From the NCBI GenBank assembly GCA_033977485.1, contig CM066998.1:52046274-52110273 (forward strand): a stretch of DNA of 64,000 bases, given 5' to 3'. The notes below the pieces were generated by a model. That model saw only the letters and a program-made list of their open reading frames with translations, ran no database searches and had not been told where the DNA came from. The translations under genes and the position numbers were made by a program. Shown here in pieces: positions 46,311-57,988 of the stretch. Every line of letters begins with the position of its first letter. Positions within the stretch are counted from its first letter, which is position 1. This stretch comes from Hydrangea macrophylla. Taxonomy: Eukaryota > Streptophyta > Magnoliopsida > Cornales > Hydrangeaceae.

Positions 46311-46311
46311 A

Positions 46312-46970
46312 TGATATGAACAAAAATATCAGGTCAAAGTCAAAGTTGCCACCTCAGTAGGGAAATACCAGGTCCTCTGGAAAGGGCGCCCATCATTCAG
46401 CCATCTCGGGCTGCTCGGTCAAGACCGCCCGATCTGGGCCCACACCTCGGGTTCATGAGACAGTCTCATCTTCTAGTGGGGCACGGCCTAGGGACTTCCC
46501 CACGAGGTTGCTCTGCAAGGTCCTAATCAGTTCCCTAAACCAGCTAGAAGATTAATGAAAGAAAGAGGTAGTTTCTTAATCCGATTAGGAAACTCGCATG
46601 ATTGCTGTAAATCAATTGTAATTTGATTGAGCTTCCTAACTTAACTAGTTACCTTGTACGGGTGGTCTCTTGCACTTATAAAAGGGACCACCTACCCCCA
46701 TTGAGGGGGATCGCATCCTTATTTTCGAAGGGTAGCCGTAATAGTACATCATATATACGCATATACCCGGCCGGCCGGCCTCCTAGTAGTGTCACCCCCC
46801 CTTGTTGGCCCACTAAAAGCCGCTAGTGATCTAATAATGAACGAGCTCTGGCTCACCCGTGGACGTAGGTCACCTCATTAACGGGGCCGAACCATATACA
46901 ACTCATTGTGTCTCATTCCCTCTCTCTCTCTAAATCACTCATCTAGCTCTCGTACCAAGTTTTGACATCA
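46312..46970 (+). repeat. Ty3/gypsy-like 5' LTR fragment
   Basis: A sequence of about 0.66 kb with a TATA box (TATAAAAG, 46677-46684) ends near CATCATCA. TTGGCACCATCTATGGGAA follows, a primer-site-like motif of the kind used by several plant Ty3/gypsy elements. The left boundary (TGATATGAAC) is uncertain. The element's 3' part is missing. Confidence 0.5.
46677..46684 (+). promoter_or_regulatory. TATA box in LTR fragment
   Basis: TATAAAAG in CACTTATAAAAGGGACC, in the middle of the LTR-like fragment. Confidence 0.5.
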
Positions 46971-47034
46971 TCAGCTTGGCACCATCTATGGGAAAGATAG
47001 ATTTCTCCCAAAAACAAATCTTTAGCTGATAGCC

Positions 47035-47440
47035 ATGGCACCGAAGAAAGGTAAGAAGACTGTTACTCCGACGAGTCAGGCGGAGTCGCAATCCGGGCAA
47101 CCGGCTACCTCCATGACCCCCGAGCAGATTATTGCGGCTCTTGTGAACTCTTGGAGGGCCAGCAGTGAACACAACAATCAAGGATTAGCCCGAGAAGAGT
47201 GCGCCCGGTCGGGAGCCGATCAGGCCCCGAAGGCATGCCTACACTGAGCCTTTATCCCCGCCGTCTGCGGGACGACTCGAGAACGATGAGCTTAGCCAGG
47301 CTCCTGAGCAGACCCGACAACACGCCCGAGGTAACCCGCACCGGGCAGGGGCTACCCAAGAGATCATCAATAGCAGATGCACTGCAAAAGGGGATGGGCA
47401 AGGACAAAGGGCCCGGGAGTCTGCCAAAGATACTAATCGG
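47035..47440 (+). pseudogene. Truncated gag start of a Ty3/gypsy element
   Basis: A short frame from 47035 (MAPKKGKKTVTPTSQAES, then TPEQIIAALVNSW) lies 40 bp after the primer-site-like motif, where gag starts in Tat-like elements. It ends at 47246 by a stop, and traces continue in other frames to about 47440. Truncated by the start of the Athila-B LTR. Confidence 0.45.
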
Positions 47441-47478
47441 GAGAGAACAAATCCTAATTACACACCTTAATTCGCATT

Positions 47479-48748
47479 TGTTAGTACCTTTTTATCTTAT
47501 TTTTGTATATTTTTACTTCGTTTTCTATTTTCTGTCAGGATTTGGAGAAAAGTAAGGATTCCAGGTTAAATAAGGAGAAAAAGCAGGTAGAAAGAAGCTG
47601 GAAAAAGCACCTCGCGCTCTCGGCCTGCTCGCGCGGAAGACTAGAAATCGCTCGCGCGACCTCCCAATATCGCGCTTGAGCGGCCCGCTCGCGCGACCTG
47701 TGTAAAAACAAAAAAATGTGTATTCCAGTATTCTGAGTACTCCTACACGAACGAAACTGCCTAATTACGTTTGGAAAAGGAAATACAGCAGTTTTAGTGC
47801 GAATTGGGCTAGGAAAGCTTCCAAACTTGCTCCAAATCTATAAATACTCAATTATAATTCAATTCTTAGGTAGGCAATTATTATACACATAATATACAAC
47901 CATACTTTCAGCCATTGAAGAGAGGAAAACAAGGAGAAGAAGAAGAAGACCAAGGATTTCCATGGCCTCCTCCATCAACCTCTTGTCGTTCATCAATTCC
48001 ATGGCCAACTAAACCTAGATCTAGGGTTTTAATGAAACCCTAGCCAAGTAATAGGGTTTTATTTATGTTTTTCTTTTACTTTTATTATATATGGATGACA
48101 GTTACATGTTTCGAGGATTTTTATAAATAAATCCAACTTCTATTGATTAAATCGTTACTTTCAAAGTTTACTCTTGTCTTAGATCTATTTTGATGGTGGT
48201 GTGCTCAATGATCTATACTTGTTGTGCTTGTTTAGATTATTTACATGTAATGGCACTTAAATTGAATTGTGCTATCAAGTATCCGAATAGTCCATGCCTA
48301 GATTAGACGGATTATACCACAATCCTAGTTTAGTGTGGGATAATTCGTGCTAACCGAAGATGGATTATGTTGGTGCTTGAACCATAGTTATTTTCTTGAC
48401 GGAGGATTTGGGCTTGTAACTACAATTCCCCATTAGCATCCAACTTAGTAAGCTAAATTAATTCGTAAATACCCTTATTATGAAGCTAGTGGTGGATTTG
48501 CAATCCTAGGTTCCCTTCAAATATCTTTAAAACAACTTTAATTGCTTTCATAATTTAGGTTTACTTTTATTGTTCTTAGTTTAATTAAAACTAAATCAAA
48601 ATCTGTTTATCTTAATTAATTAGATTTAGGTTTTAAAATTAAAGCACTGTAGTATTTCAATCTCTGTGGGTTCGACCTTTACTTTTACTGCTACAAATCT
48701 TTAGAAAAGTAAAGTATACTTTTTATATCTTGATTCTGACAAGATCAA
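47479..48748 (+). repeat. Athila-B 5' LTR
   Basis: Starts TGTTAGTACC and ends GACAAGATCA, followed after 5 bp by a perfect tRNA-Asp primer site. It has clusters of CTCGCGCG (starts 47611, 47628, 47651, 47669, 47688) in place of the CGATCGATCG arrays of Athila-A. It carries no coding sequence. The left boundary has no partner LTR in the window to confirm it. Confidence 0.65.
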
Positions 48749-48753
48749 TTTTT

Positions 48754-48771
48754 GGCGCCGTTGCCGGGGAT
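48754..48771 (+). other. Primer binding site, tRNA-Asp type (Athila-B)
   Basis: TGGCGCCGTTGCCGGGGA, identical to that of Athila-A on the other strand. Confidence 0.9.
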
Positions 48772-49357
48772 TGAAAATTACTACCTTTAGTTTTAGAGTC
48801 TTAGTTTAGTTAATTCGTAAATATTAGATTAAGTTTTCTTTTTCTTATTTTTCATTTTATTTGAGTCACTAACTTTTTCTCTTGTTTTGTAGTTTCTCAA
48901 GTACTCAAAATTCTAGCATTTCGAGTGGAGCAGCTGTGCACGTCAAATGAGCTTACGAAAAAAAATAAATAAATAAAAATAATTCAAGTAAATTGCTTCC
49001 TTTAAAATTCGCTTCAAACCACTGTAAGTTAGGGCGCTGAGATGCAATTACTTGCATTAGGTTAGTTGTGGAGTGAGCACTACATTAGCTAGGAAACCCG
49101 GTGACAAGCGGGGGTATTTGTAAAATACAACCACGCTAAAAGAGAAAAATGCACTAGGAAAGTCTACAATTCCCCTGTTTATCTGCAGTTTGAATTACAA
49201 TACCAGTTTCTACACAAATTGATTAAACTATGATAAGTGGTATTGTTTTTAGTGATTATTTGTGCAGATCACTGCTGCCGTGTACAAGATTGAAGAATGT
49301 TGATAAAAGGAAGTGCTTGATCCTGATGAAGACAACTCAAAGCTGAAATAGAAGTTT

Positions 49358-49465
49358 CGAGCGATCGAGAAGGTTTCGAGCGATCGACGTTCTGATCGAT
49401 CGAATGGAGTTCAAGCGATCGAAGTTTCTGGAAGTTCAATCGATCGAGAGTTTTTCGATCGATCG
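49358..49465. promoter_or_regulatory. Six-site palindrome array, type 2 (solo LTR)
   Basis: Sites start at 49358, 49377, 49393, 49412, 49437 and 49456, steps 19, 16, 19, 25, 19. This is the sense order of the copy 1 LTR array (18, 16, 19, 25, 19). Cores have drifted (CGAGCGATCG, TGATCGATCG, CAAGCGATCG, CAATCGATCG). A TATATATA lies near 49536. Confidence 0.87.
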
Positions 49466-49966
49466 AACATGCCTTTTATCAGATTTTACGCAAACGCAGC
49501 AGAAACGGGTTTTAACCCTAGCATTAGGTCGAAGCTATATATATTCATTTCATTTACGTCCCAAGGGGAAGCCCCACTTGTTTTTCTTCAGTTTTCATAG
49601 AGAGAGGAGAGCTTGTTCTTGTTTTGTAGGTTATTAACCAAGTTTTGACATTACTAGTTGGGATTTTCTTGTGGTTAAATACGAGTTCTTCATTCCAGGT
49701 TAAGTAGTTATCATTTTACTTACATATTGCATTTAGTTAATGGTAGTTTGTGTTTAATCTTACTGTTTGTTTATGCTATATACGTTAAAATCTCAAGTTT
49801 TTATCGTTTTAATGAAAATTTCAAAACCAAACGTTACCTTAATGACTTTTCACGTTAAGAATAAATCTAAGACTTCCCAGATCATGTCTGAGTAGTTCGG
49901 GGTTGGGAAATCGCGATGAAACCGTGATTTCAGACCTCTACCATGCACTATTTTTATTCCTGTGTT

Positions 49967-50083
49967 CGATCGATCGAATGTAGTTCGATCGATCGGAACA
50001 GAGACATAGTCGAGCGATCGAACGTAGTTAGATCGATCGAGAGATGAAGAGTTTCGATCGATCGAATGCGCGTCGATCGATCG
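49967..50083. promoter_or_regulatory. Six-site palindrome array, type 1 (solo LTR)
   Basis: Sites start at 49967, 49986, 50011, 50030, 50055 and 50074, steps 19, 25, 19, 25, 19. Confidence 0.9.
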
Positions 50084-50892
50084 AGATCTCTGATTCTTGA
50101 GGACATCTAATACAGTATTCCAAGACTTTCTGTTTTACTGATTCGTTATCAAACTGTCCCCATATGCTCAGTTTGTCAAAACAGTCTTTAAACGTTAAGC
50201 CTTAAGGCATTTTCTTTCAATATATTTTGCAAACCACCCTCAATGCTAATACCATTGGAGGTGAGAGTCTTAACTATTGAATTAAACCACCTTTGTGTAT
50301 TTCAAACTTAATTGTGATGATATAGTCCCGGTCATGAAAGGACTATTGATCCTATATCCTTAGAGAAGTACGGGATACTGTAGAAGTTGCCCTCCGTTGA
50401 GCTTAATTGCATTTGCATGGTAGATGGTTGAGTTATGGTGGATTCGCGTGATCCCAACACTTTCTTTTAGTAAGAAAAACCATTTTCAAATCTTGTTTTA
50501 GTTAAATAGTTAATCATTAATTTATTTACTTTAGCTGCTTTTAAGTTAGTAGTTGTTAATTGTAGAACTTTGTGTTCTACACTTCTCTTTAAATATTGAA
50601 TTCTCTTTTCTTTTAGAGTCTAATCTAAGTCAGTTGATTTCTATCCTTCCCTGTGGGATCGACCTGGTCTTACCAGTTACTACTTGCACGTCCACCTACA
50701 CTTGGGTGTTGCACAAGAGCGCACAAGATTTTTCACGTGTCACCCGGGGCGCTGGGCTTTGACGCGAATCACTGCATAAGGATACTTACATGCATCATAG
50801 TAGTACTGTGTGCTTGCCTGTTGTCTGATTTGCGTGATTATTTTTGTATTTGTTGAGTCAATCCTTATTTTAATTTCTTTTCTTTTTAGTTT

Positions 50893-52228
50893 ATGTTTGG
50901 TACGCGTTCTGGTAAACCGAAATTATTTTCTATCGATCCTGAACTTGAACGTACCCTTAGAGTTAATCGGACTCCTCAACCGTCGTCGTTATTTTAGGCA
51001 GAAATTCAAAGTACACTTAAAAGGTTAAGAAAAACTCGATTTATTAACATAAAACATATTCCAATGGCCGACGACGATAACAATGGAAATAATATGAATA
51101 ATCGTAATATACCTCCACCTCCTCTGCTTAGAGATTACTTTATTCCGACGACTTACACGCCACAAACATGTATTGACTTACCGGAGGTGTCGGCATCTCA
51201 CTTTGAGATAAAGTCATCTACCATGTCATTACTTCCTTCTTTCCATGGTCGTATTAATGAAGACCCTTACCAACACTTAGGGAATTTTCAAGATATCTGC
51301 TCTACTTTAAAAATTCAAAACTTAACTGAAATTGAATTGAAACTGCGGCTCTTTCCATTCTCTTTAAAAGATAAAGCGAAGTATTGGCTTCAATCTTTGG
51401 AGCCGAATACAATTAAAACTTGGGAAGCCTTACACACCGCATTTTTACAAAAGTTTTTTCCTATTATGCATACAAATCAGATAAGGAAATCCATAACAAA
51501 CTTTGTGATGCAAGATGGGGAAACGCTTTATGATACTTGGGAAAAGTTTAAAGAATTATTACGCTCATGCCCACATCATCAGGTTCCAAAGTGGCAATTA
51601 GTTCAAGTCTTCTACGAGGGGCTTATTCCCTCTGTTCGGAATACCGTCGATGCCATTTGTGCGGGTACTTTCCTGCACAAAAGCGCCGACGAGGCATGGA
51701 AGATTTTTGAAACATTAAGCGAGAACTCAATGCACTAGGCTGTGTCGATACGTTCTGAAGGATATCTGCCACCACCAAAAAGAGAGGTAAAAGTTGAGTC
51801 AAATCATTCAATCGAAATACAAGAATTAAATAGAAAACTTGACCAACTAATGAGGATGGGGAATAGGTCCAATCCACCCTTTTTAGAAGTATGTGCATTA
51901 TGTTCTGAACCGTCTCATAATATCTTTGCATGTCCTTCTGCACCTCAATATCCGGAATTTGTTGAGCAACATGTTAATTCTATGCAACAATTTCCACGAA
52001 ATAATTATAATCCGATGTCGAACAATTTTTCTAATACTTATCAACCCCCAATATCAACAAAGTCAATACCAACAACCCCCTCCTAATCCTAACCCTCCAC
52101 GGGTTAACGCTTTCGAGGAGAAGGTGTTGTCTTCCCTTAAAAATATAGAAACGCAAGTCCAAACACAAGCACAAATAGTGCACTCTCATACACAATCCAT
52201 TGCGAAGCTTGAATCCCAAATAGGATAA
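50893..52228 (+). pseudogene. Athila-B gag, decayed
   Basis: The start at 50893 (MFGTRSGKPKLFSIDPELER) is the usual Athila gag opening and is in frame with the longer segment from 51064. A TAG at 50995 and another at 51736 interrupt it, both where a glutamine is expected. Retrotrans_gag motifs are LRLFPFSLKDKAKYWLQSL, TAFLQKFFP, WEKFKELLRSCPHH and FYEGL. The zinc knuckle CALCSEPSHNIFAC follows near 51890. A frameshift near 52080 and a stop near 52226 follow. It differs clearly from Athila-A gag. Confidence 0.82.
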
Positions 52229-52240
52229 ATAGCTACTGCG

Positions 52241-53332
52241 GTGAGTCGTAAAAACGAGGGGAAGTTGCCTGCGCAAACTATTCAAAACCTTAAGGGACAA
52301 TACGAGAATGGGGGGTCGAGTGAGCAAGTGAATGCCGTATCGACTAGGACGACTATTCGGGAAGAAGAAGTTGTTGAAATTCCGGATGAGGGTGAGAAAA
52401 ATTTAAACGTTAATTCGAATAAAGATATGGGTAAGGCCGTGACTCAAAGTAGAAAAGAAAAAGAACCGGTCCCAACTAATTATATTTCGAAAATGCCTTT
52501 TCCACCAAATGTCGAGGAACCGTCAAATTTTCCAAAGAAAACGTCAAAAGCTGAAGATATACTCGAGGTGTTTAAACAAGTGAAAATCAATATTCCATTC
52601 CTCGATGCTATAAAAAAAATTCCCGCTTACGCTAAATGTCTTAAAGACCTTTGCACTCAAAAGCGTAAATTGCGTAGTCATACTCCTAAAAAGGTCTTCC
52701 TCACTGAAAAAGTAAGCTCAATATTCCAACACGCTACTCTGAAATATAAAGATCCAGGTACGCCTACGATTTCATGTGTCATAGGTGACACTATCATTCA
52801 TCGGGCTCTCCTTGATTTAGGAGCTAGCGTTAATCTCTTACCTTATCACGTCTATAAATAACTAGGACTAGGTGAACTTAAGCCTACGGCCACTACCATA
52901 AAATTAGCAGATCGTTCTATTAAAATACCTAGAGGAATCGTCGAGGACATCTTGGTTAAAGTTGATAAATGCTATTATCATGTTGACTTCATGGTCCTTG
53001 ACACTGAACCCGTGCTAGATGCTAGGAAACACACTCCTGTCATCTTAGGCCGTCCATTCTTAGCAACCGCTAACGCGCGTGTTAACTGCCGAACGGGGGT
53101 AATGAAGGTGTCATTTGGGAACATGAATCTAAAATTAAACGTTTTTAACGCTATTGATCAACCTCCTAAGGACGACGATTATTTATTTGGGGCGAAGAGT
53201 GAGGTGAGACGAACTATCGAACCTAATAACAGAATATCTGTGAGTGAGGAGAACAATATAGTTAGTGATGAGCGGCCGAATTTGAATAATCCGGACCCTA
53301 ATGATGAATTTACTCAAAAAGTGCGAAATTGA
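52241..53332 (+). pseudogene. Athila-B gag C-terminus and protease, decayed
   Basis: Motifs are ILEVFKQVKINIPFLDAIKK, YAKCLKDLCT, the active site [17 protein letters not shown], then after a TAA (where Athila-A reads KQLGLGEL) the continuation FMVLDTEPV and VILGRPFLATANA to a stop at 53332. LDLGAS matches Athila-A. No RT follows. Confidence 0.82.
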
Positions 53333-53858
53333 TTTGAACATAATGACGAACCGTCAATCAAATTAATTCAAAGTGATGTTATTTCTGCTTACCACCGGGC
53401 TCTTCCTGATATCCTCAGGGGTACAAAGTCTTATTTTCAATCTCCATAAATCTTGAGCTAGAATGGTCTAGCTAAAGACGTAAAAGATAGCGCTTCTTGA
53501 GAGGCAACCCAAGCTTTAGTTCGTTTATTTCTATTATTTTTGGTCATTTTTGGGTCTTTTTCAGTCAGTTTTGGTCATGCTGAACAGATTTGGGGGTCGG
53601 AGTAAACTTATTTTCAGCTTATATACAAAAAAAAAATAAAGAAAAAGAGGAAACATGGCAACTCGCGCGCGCGGCCCGCTTGTGCGAGCTTGCCCCTTAG
53701 TGAAATTTTTTAAAACCTTTTGTGATATATAGCCTCAGTATCACCTCGCGCCAGAATTCGCGCGCGCGAGGAGGTCGCTCGAGAGGCCCGCTCGCGCGAT
53801 CTGGGGACTTGGAAATTTTTTTTATAAAACGTAAAACAAGCTTCTGCTTACGCGCGAT
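53333..53858 (+). other. Athila-B region after protease, pol missing
   Basis: Noncoding. Near 53490-53512 it has GCTTCTTGAGAGGCAACCCAA, a motif I associate with sequence downstream of pol in Athila, so RT to integrase appears to be deleted. GC-rich clusters with CTCGCGCG-type motifs lie at 53662-53690 and 53745-53800. Homology to Athila-A starts abruptly at 53859. Confidence 0.6.
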
Positions 53859-55853
53859 CAGAGTGAAAATGGTGACAATGTTGTGGTACCAATTGATGAG
53901 GCGCTACGTCCTCTTTGCGATCTCATGCAACCAGAACATGCGCCTACGCCCTCTTGCATTCAAATCCCACCGCATAATGGCGAATTTCAGTTTCGCAATG
54001 GGATGATCCAACTGCTTCCTACCTTTCATGGGATGGAAAGTGAGAAGGCGTATTTACATGTCACTGATTTCGAGGATGTTTGCAAAACATTCTCGCAAAA
54101 TTGTCCTAGGAAGGTGACGCATCTAATGTTATTCCCCTTCACTTTGAAAGATAAAGCAAAGGCGTGGCTCCACTCCCTCAAACCTAATTCAATTTTCACC
54201 TGGCATGCGATGAGCACCGCGTTTCTAAAGAAATTCTATCCTACTCACATGACCACAGACCTTCAGCGTCAAATCAATTCCTATAAACAAAAGAGCAATA
54301 AAACCTTCACACAAGCGTGGGAGCATTTCAAAGATTTGCTTCTCTCGTACCCACACCATGGGTTTGAGAAATGGCAAACTATCAGTTTCTTTTATCAAGG
54401 ATTAAATGGTGAAACGAAGAAATTGGTAGAAACTATGAGTTCCGGACCATTTCTGCGTAAAAACACTGAAGAGGCTGAAGCCCATTTCGAATGGTTAGCT
54501 GAATACGCTCATGAATGGTCAAATTCTGACAATGTCTCACGCTCATAGATATCCTGTGTAGAGGAGAAAAGCCTATACCAGCTAACCAGTGAAGATCACC
54601 TCATGACTAAATATGCAGAACTGGCAAAGAATGTAGAGGAGTTAAGCATAAAAGGAGAGAGCTCTAGGCAAGTCATGCCTGAGGAACCATGTGGCACATG
54701 CAACATGTTGGGACATACAACTCAATATTGTCCTAATGTGCCATATTTTCAAGAGCAGGCCCCTATGGAGATGAATGCCATGCAAGGTTTTCGAGGGGCG
54801 GGGAATTCCAACAATAACTTTCAAAGTAACAATAGATGGAATCACCCCGGTTTTGATTGGAGAAATAATGCTGGGACCCAAAATCAATATCAACAGCAGC
54901 CCTACAACAACAATCAATATCAAGGGCAAAACAATAGGCCGTCCCATCAATACAATCAAAACAGAACCAATAACTACAACCAAGCTCAACCCTCCAATGC
55001 ACCATAGACCAATACCTATGTGCCACCACACAAGAAGGTACAAGAAGAAGAGCCACTTGCTAATGCTAATCTAACGCAGCAACTCATACAGATGATGAGT
55101 AGAATGTCTGCCACATTAGAAAGGATAGATGCACGGCAAGAGGGTTCAGGAGGAACATTCCCTGCCCAACCACTTCAGAACCCCAAGGGACATAACAATG
55201 GTCCTAACAATCAAGAACATCCTAAAGCCGTGACTACACTGAGAAGTGGAAAAATCATTGAGAAAAGTATGCCTCTATCTACATCCGAAGTGTACAAAGA
55301 GGAGGAAGTGGTGGGAAATGAGCATAAGCAACCATCTACTCGAGAGGAGGAGCCGTCTACTAATGACAAACCAATAAAGGCAAACATTGAAGCTCCTAGA
55401 GTAGAGGAAGAAGTTGAGCGAAGGCCTGGGAAGGAGTCTGTGAAGGATGAACCACCAAAATGCCCTTTTCCTGCACCTTATCCTCAACGGTTGAAGAAAC
55501 CCAAGAATGAGACAAAGAATCAGGAGTTTCTGGAATTGTTTAAACAAGTTAAAATTAACCTTCCACTCCTAGATGCTATCAAGCAAGTGCCGGCCTATGC
55601 TAAGTATCTCAAAGATCTATGCACGGTCAAGAGGAGGCAAAGCGTGAAGAAACATGCTTATGTCGCATGCCAAGCAAGTGCGATCATTCAAAATGAGTTG
55701 CCTCCAAAACTCAAAGACCCCGGTACACCTACTATCTCATGTAGAATTGGGAATCAAAGGATAGATAACGCACTCCTCGATCTAGGAGCAAGCGTAAACC
55801 TGCTGCCATATTCAGTCTATAAACAGCTAGGGTTGGGTGAACTCAAACCCACC
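53859..55853 (+). pseudogene. Athila-A copy 2 gag and protease N-terminal part, decayed
   Basis: Starts inside gag ([15 protein letters not shown]). It carries the same gag domain and the zinc knuckle [14 protein letters not shown] as copy 1. In-frame TAG codons at about 54546 and 55005 replace glutamine codons. The frame from 55020 continues through the LLDLGAS protease motif and ends at a 1-nt deletion near 55854. Confidence 0.88.
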
Positions 55854-55861
55854 GAGTCGCT

Positions 55862-57988
55862 TTGCAATTGGCAGACAGATCTGTGAAGTACCCTAGAGGG
55901 GTGTTGGAGGACGTCCTTGTCCAAATAGACTCTTTTGTATTTCCGGTTGATTTTGTGATATTGGACACAGAACCTGTGTCTAATCCTGGTGCACATATCC
56001 CGGTTATCTTTGGACGTCCATTCCTCAACACTATTGATGCCACAATCAAGATTAGAAGTGGTATCATGACTATCGTATTCGGGAACATGACATTGAATGT
56101 AAAAAAAAATTCTAATCCCCGACCTGAAGAATACGATGATGAGGAAGAAATTCATTATATAGACACGATCATTGAAGATGAAGTTGATTTGGTCGACTAC
56201 AAAGATCCTTTGGAAGTTGTGATTACTCAATTTGGCGATATCTATCAGCCTGCGGAGTCAACTCCATTGGATGCTGACCTGAACCAGACGTGTCTTATGA
56301 TGGATACGATAGAGGAGGATAGAGCAGAATGCATGTGGGTAATGCCATATGAACAATTGCCTCCTAAAACTAAGTTGGCAATGCCTTCTAGTTTTCAGTT
56401 TCCGGAGTTAGAACTAAAGAAACTACCTAAAGAGTTAAAATACGCATTCCTGGGGACTGGAAAAACTTATCCTGTGATCATTTCATCTGCTTTAACTCAT
56501 GAACAGGAAAGTAAGTTAGTGCAAATGCTGACCAAGCATAAGGATGCTATGGGATGGACGATTGCTGACCTCAAAGGCATAAGCCCATCCATATGCACGC
56601 ATAAGATATATCTGGAGGAAGACGCGAGACCTTCAAGGCAAATGCAAAGGCGTCTGAATCCCAACATGCAAGAAGTAGTTAAAAAGGAAGTGCTCAAACT
56701 ACTTGATGTTGGGATAATTTATCCGATATCTGATAGTCCTTGGGTTAGTCCAACCCAAGTGGTTCCAAAGAAAGCAGGCATAACGGTCATCCCAAACAAA
56801 GATGGTGAATTGGTACCAACACGTGTCCCCACTGGATGGAGGATGTGTATTGACTACAGAAAGTTGAATACTGTGACCCGAAAAGACCATTTTCCCTTGC
56901 CATTTATGGATCAAATGCTAGAACGTGTGGCAGGTCACAAGTATTACTGCTTTTTGGATGGATACAGTGGATATAATCAAATTGAAATTGCTCCTGAAGA
57001 TCAGGAAAAAACCACATTCACTTGTCCATTTGGTACATTTGCCTACCGTCGAATGCCGTTTGGCTTATATAATGCACCGGCTACCTTTCAGCGGTGCATG
57101 CTAAGCATATTCAGTGACATGGTCGAAAACATCCTTGAAGTCTTCATGGATGATTTTTCAGTGTTTGGCCATAGCTTTAAAGATTGCCTCAGCAATCTCG
57201 AGCAGGTTTTAATGCGGTGTGAGGACAAACACCTAGTTTTGAATTGGGAAAAGTTTCACTTTATGGTGACCAAGGGAATAGTCCTCGGCCATATAATATC
57301 CGATGAAGGAATCCAAGTGGATAAGGCTAAAATCAACATAATCTCAAATCTACCTGTCCCCCGTACAGTAAGAGACATCCGTTCGTTCTTGGGGCATGCA
57401 GGATTTTATCGTCGGTTTATCCCGAACTTCAGTGCAATCTCTCGACCCCTTTGTCAACTTCTTGTCAAAGATGCACCATTCGAGTGGTCAGAGAGTTGCC
57501 AAAAGTCCTTTGAGGATCTAAAAGAGCTCCTCACCTCCGCACCTATAATACAGGCACCCGACTAGAGTTTGCCTTTCGAATTAATGTGCGATGCTAGTGA
57601 TTACGCCATTGGCGCAGTCCTAGGCCAGAGAAAGGATAATAAGCCATATGTGATATACTATGCCAGCCGAACTTTGAATGAAGCTCAAATGAATTATACA
57701 ACTACTGAAAAGGAGCTGCTGGCTGTAGTATTCTCCCTGGACAAGTTTAGGTCTTATCTGATAGGGTCACCAATCATCTGTTTTACAGATCATTCGGCCC
57801 TCAAGTATCTGCTGTCAAAAAAAGACGCTAAACAACGGCTTATCCACTGGATACTCTTACTCCAAGAGTTTGATCTAACAATCAAAGACAAGAAAGGAGT
57901 AGAGAATGTGGTTGCTGACCATTTGTCACGGTTGACTTTTGTCGACAATACTGAATCCCAATCCATTAAGGATGAGTTCCCGGACGAA
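55862..57988 (+). pseudogene. Athila-A copy 2 protease end, RT and RNase H, decayed
   Basis: The 55862-57565 frame holds the end of protease (VIFGRPFLN) and a complete-looking RT with [10 protein letters not shown] and VFMDDF. A TAG at 57563 replaces the tryptophan of PDWSLPFE. RNase H continues in frame from 57569 ([27 protein letters not shown]) to a TAG at 57989 that replaces glutamine. The protein parts are otherwise close to copy 1. Confidence 0.88.

Larger units (their letters stand above)
49102..50742 (+). mobile_element. Solo LTR of Athila-A family
   Basis: Starts TGACAAGCGGGGG and ends CACGTGTCA. It is 1,641 bp, collinear with the Athila-A LTRs in plus orientation, and flanked by a perfect duplication CCCGG (49097-49101, 50743-50747). 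No internal region is left. It is clearly more diverged than the copy 1 LTRs. Both palindrome arrays keep their spacing (49358-49465 and 49967-50083). Confidence 0.92.
48772..50892 (+). other. Athila-B leader, split by a solo LTR
   Basis: The noncoding leader lies at 48772-49101 and 50748-50892 once the 1,641-bp solo LTR and one duplication copy are removed. I see no gene in it. Confidence 0.6.

Noticed and set aside
49102..50742. 5' LTR of Athila-A copy 2
   Set aside because: It has its own perfect target duplication and is followed by Athila-B sequence, not by the copy 2 internal region.
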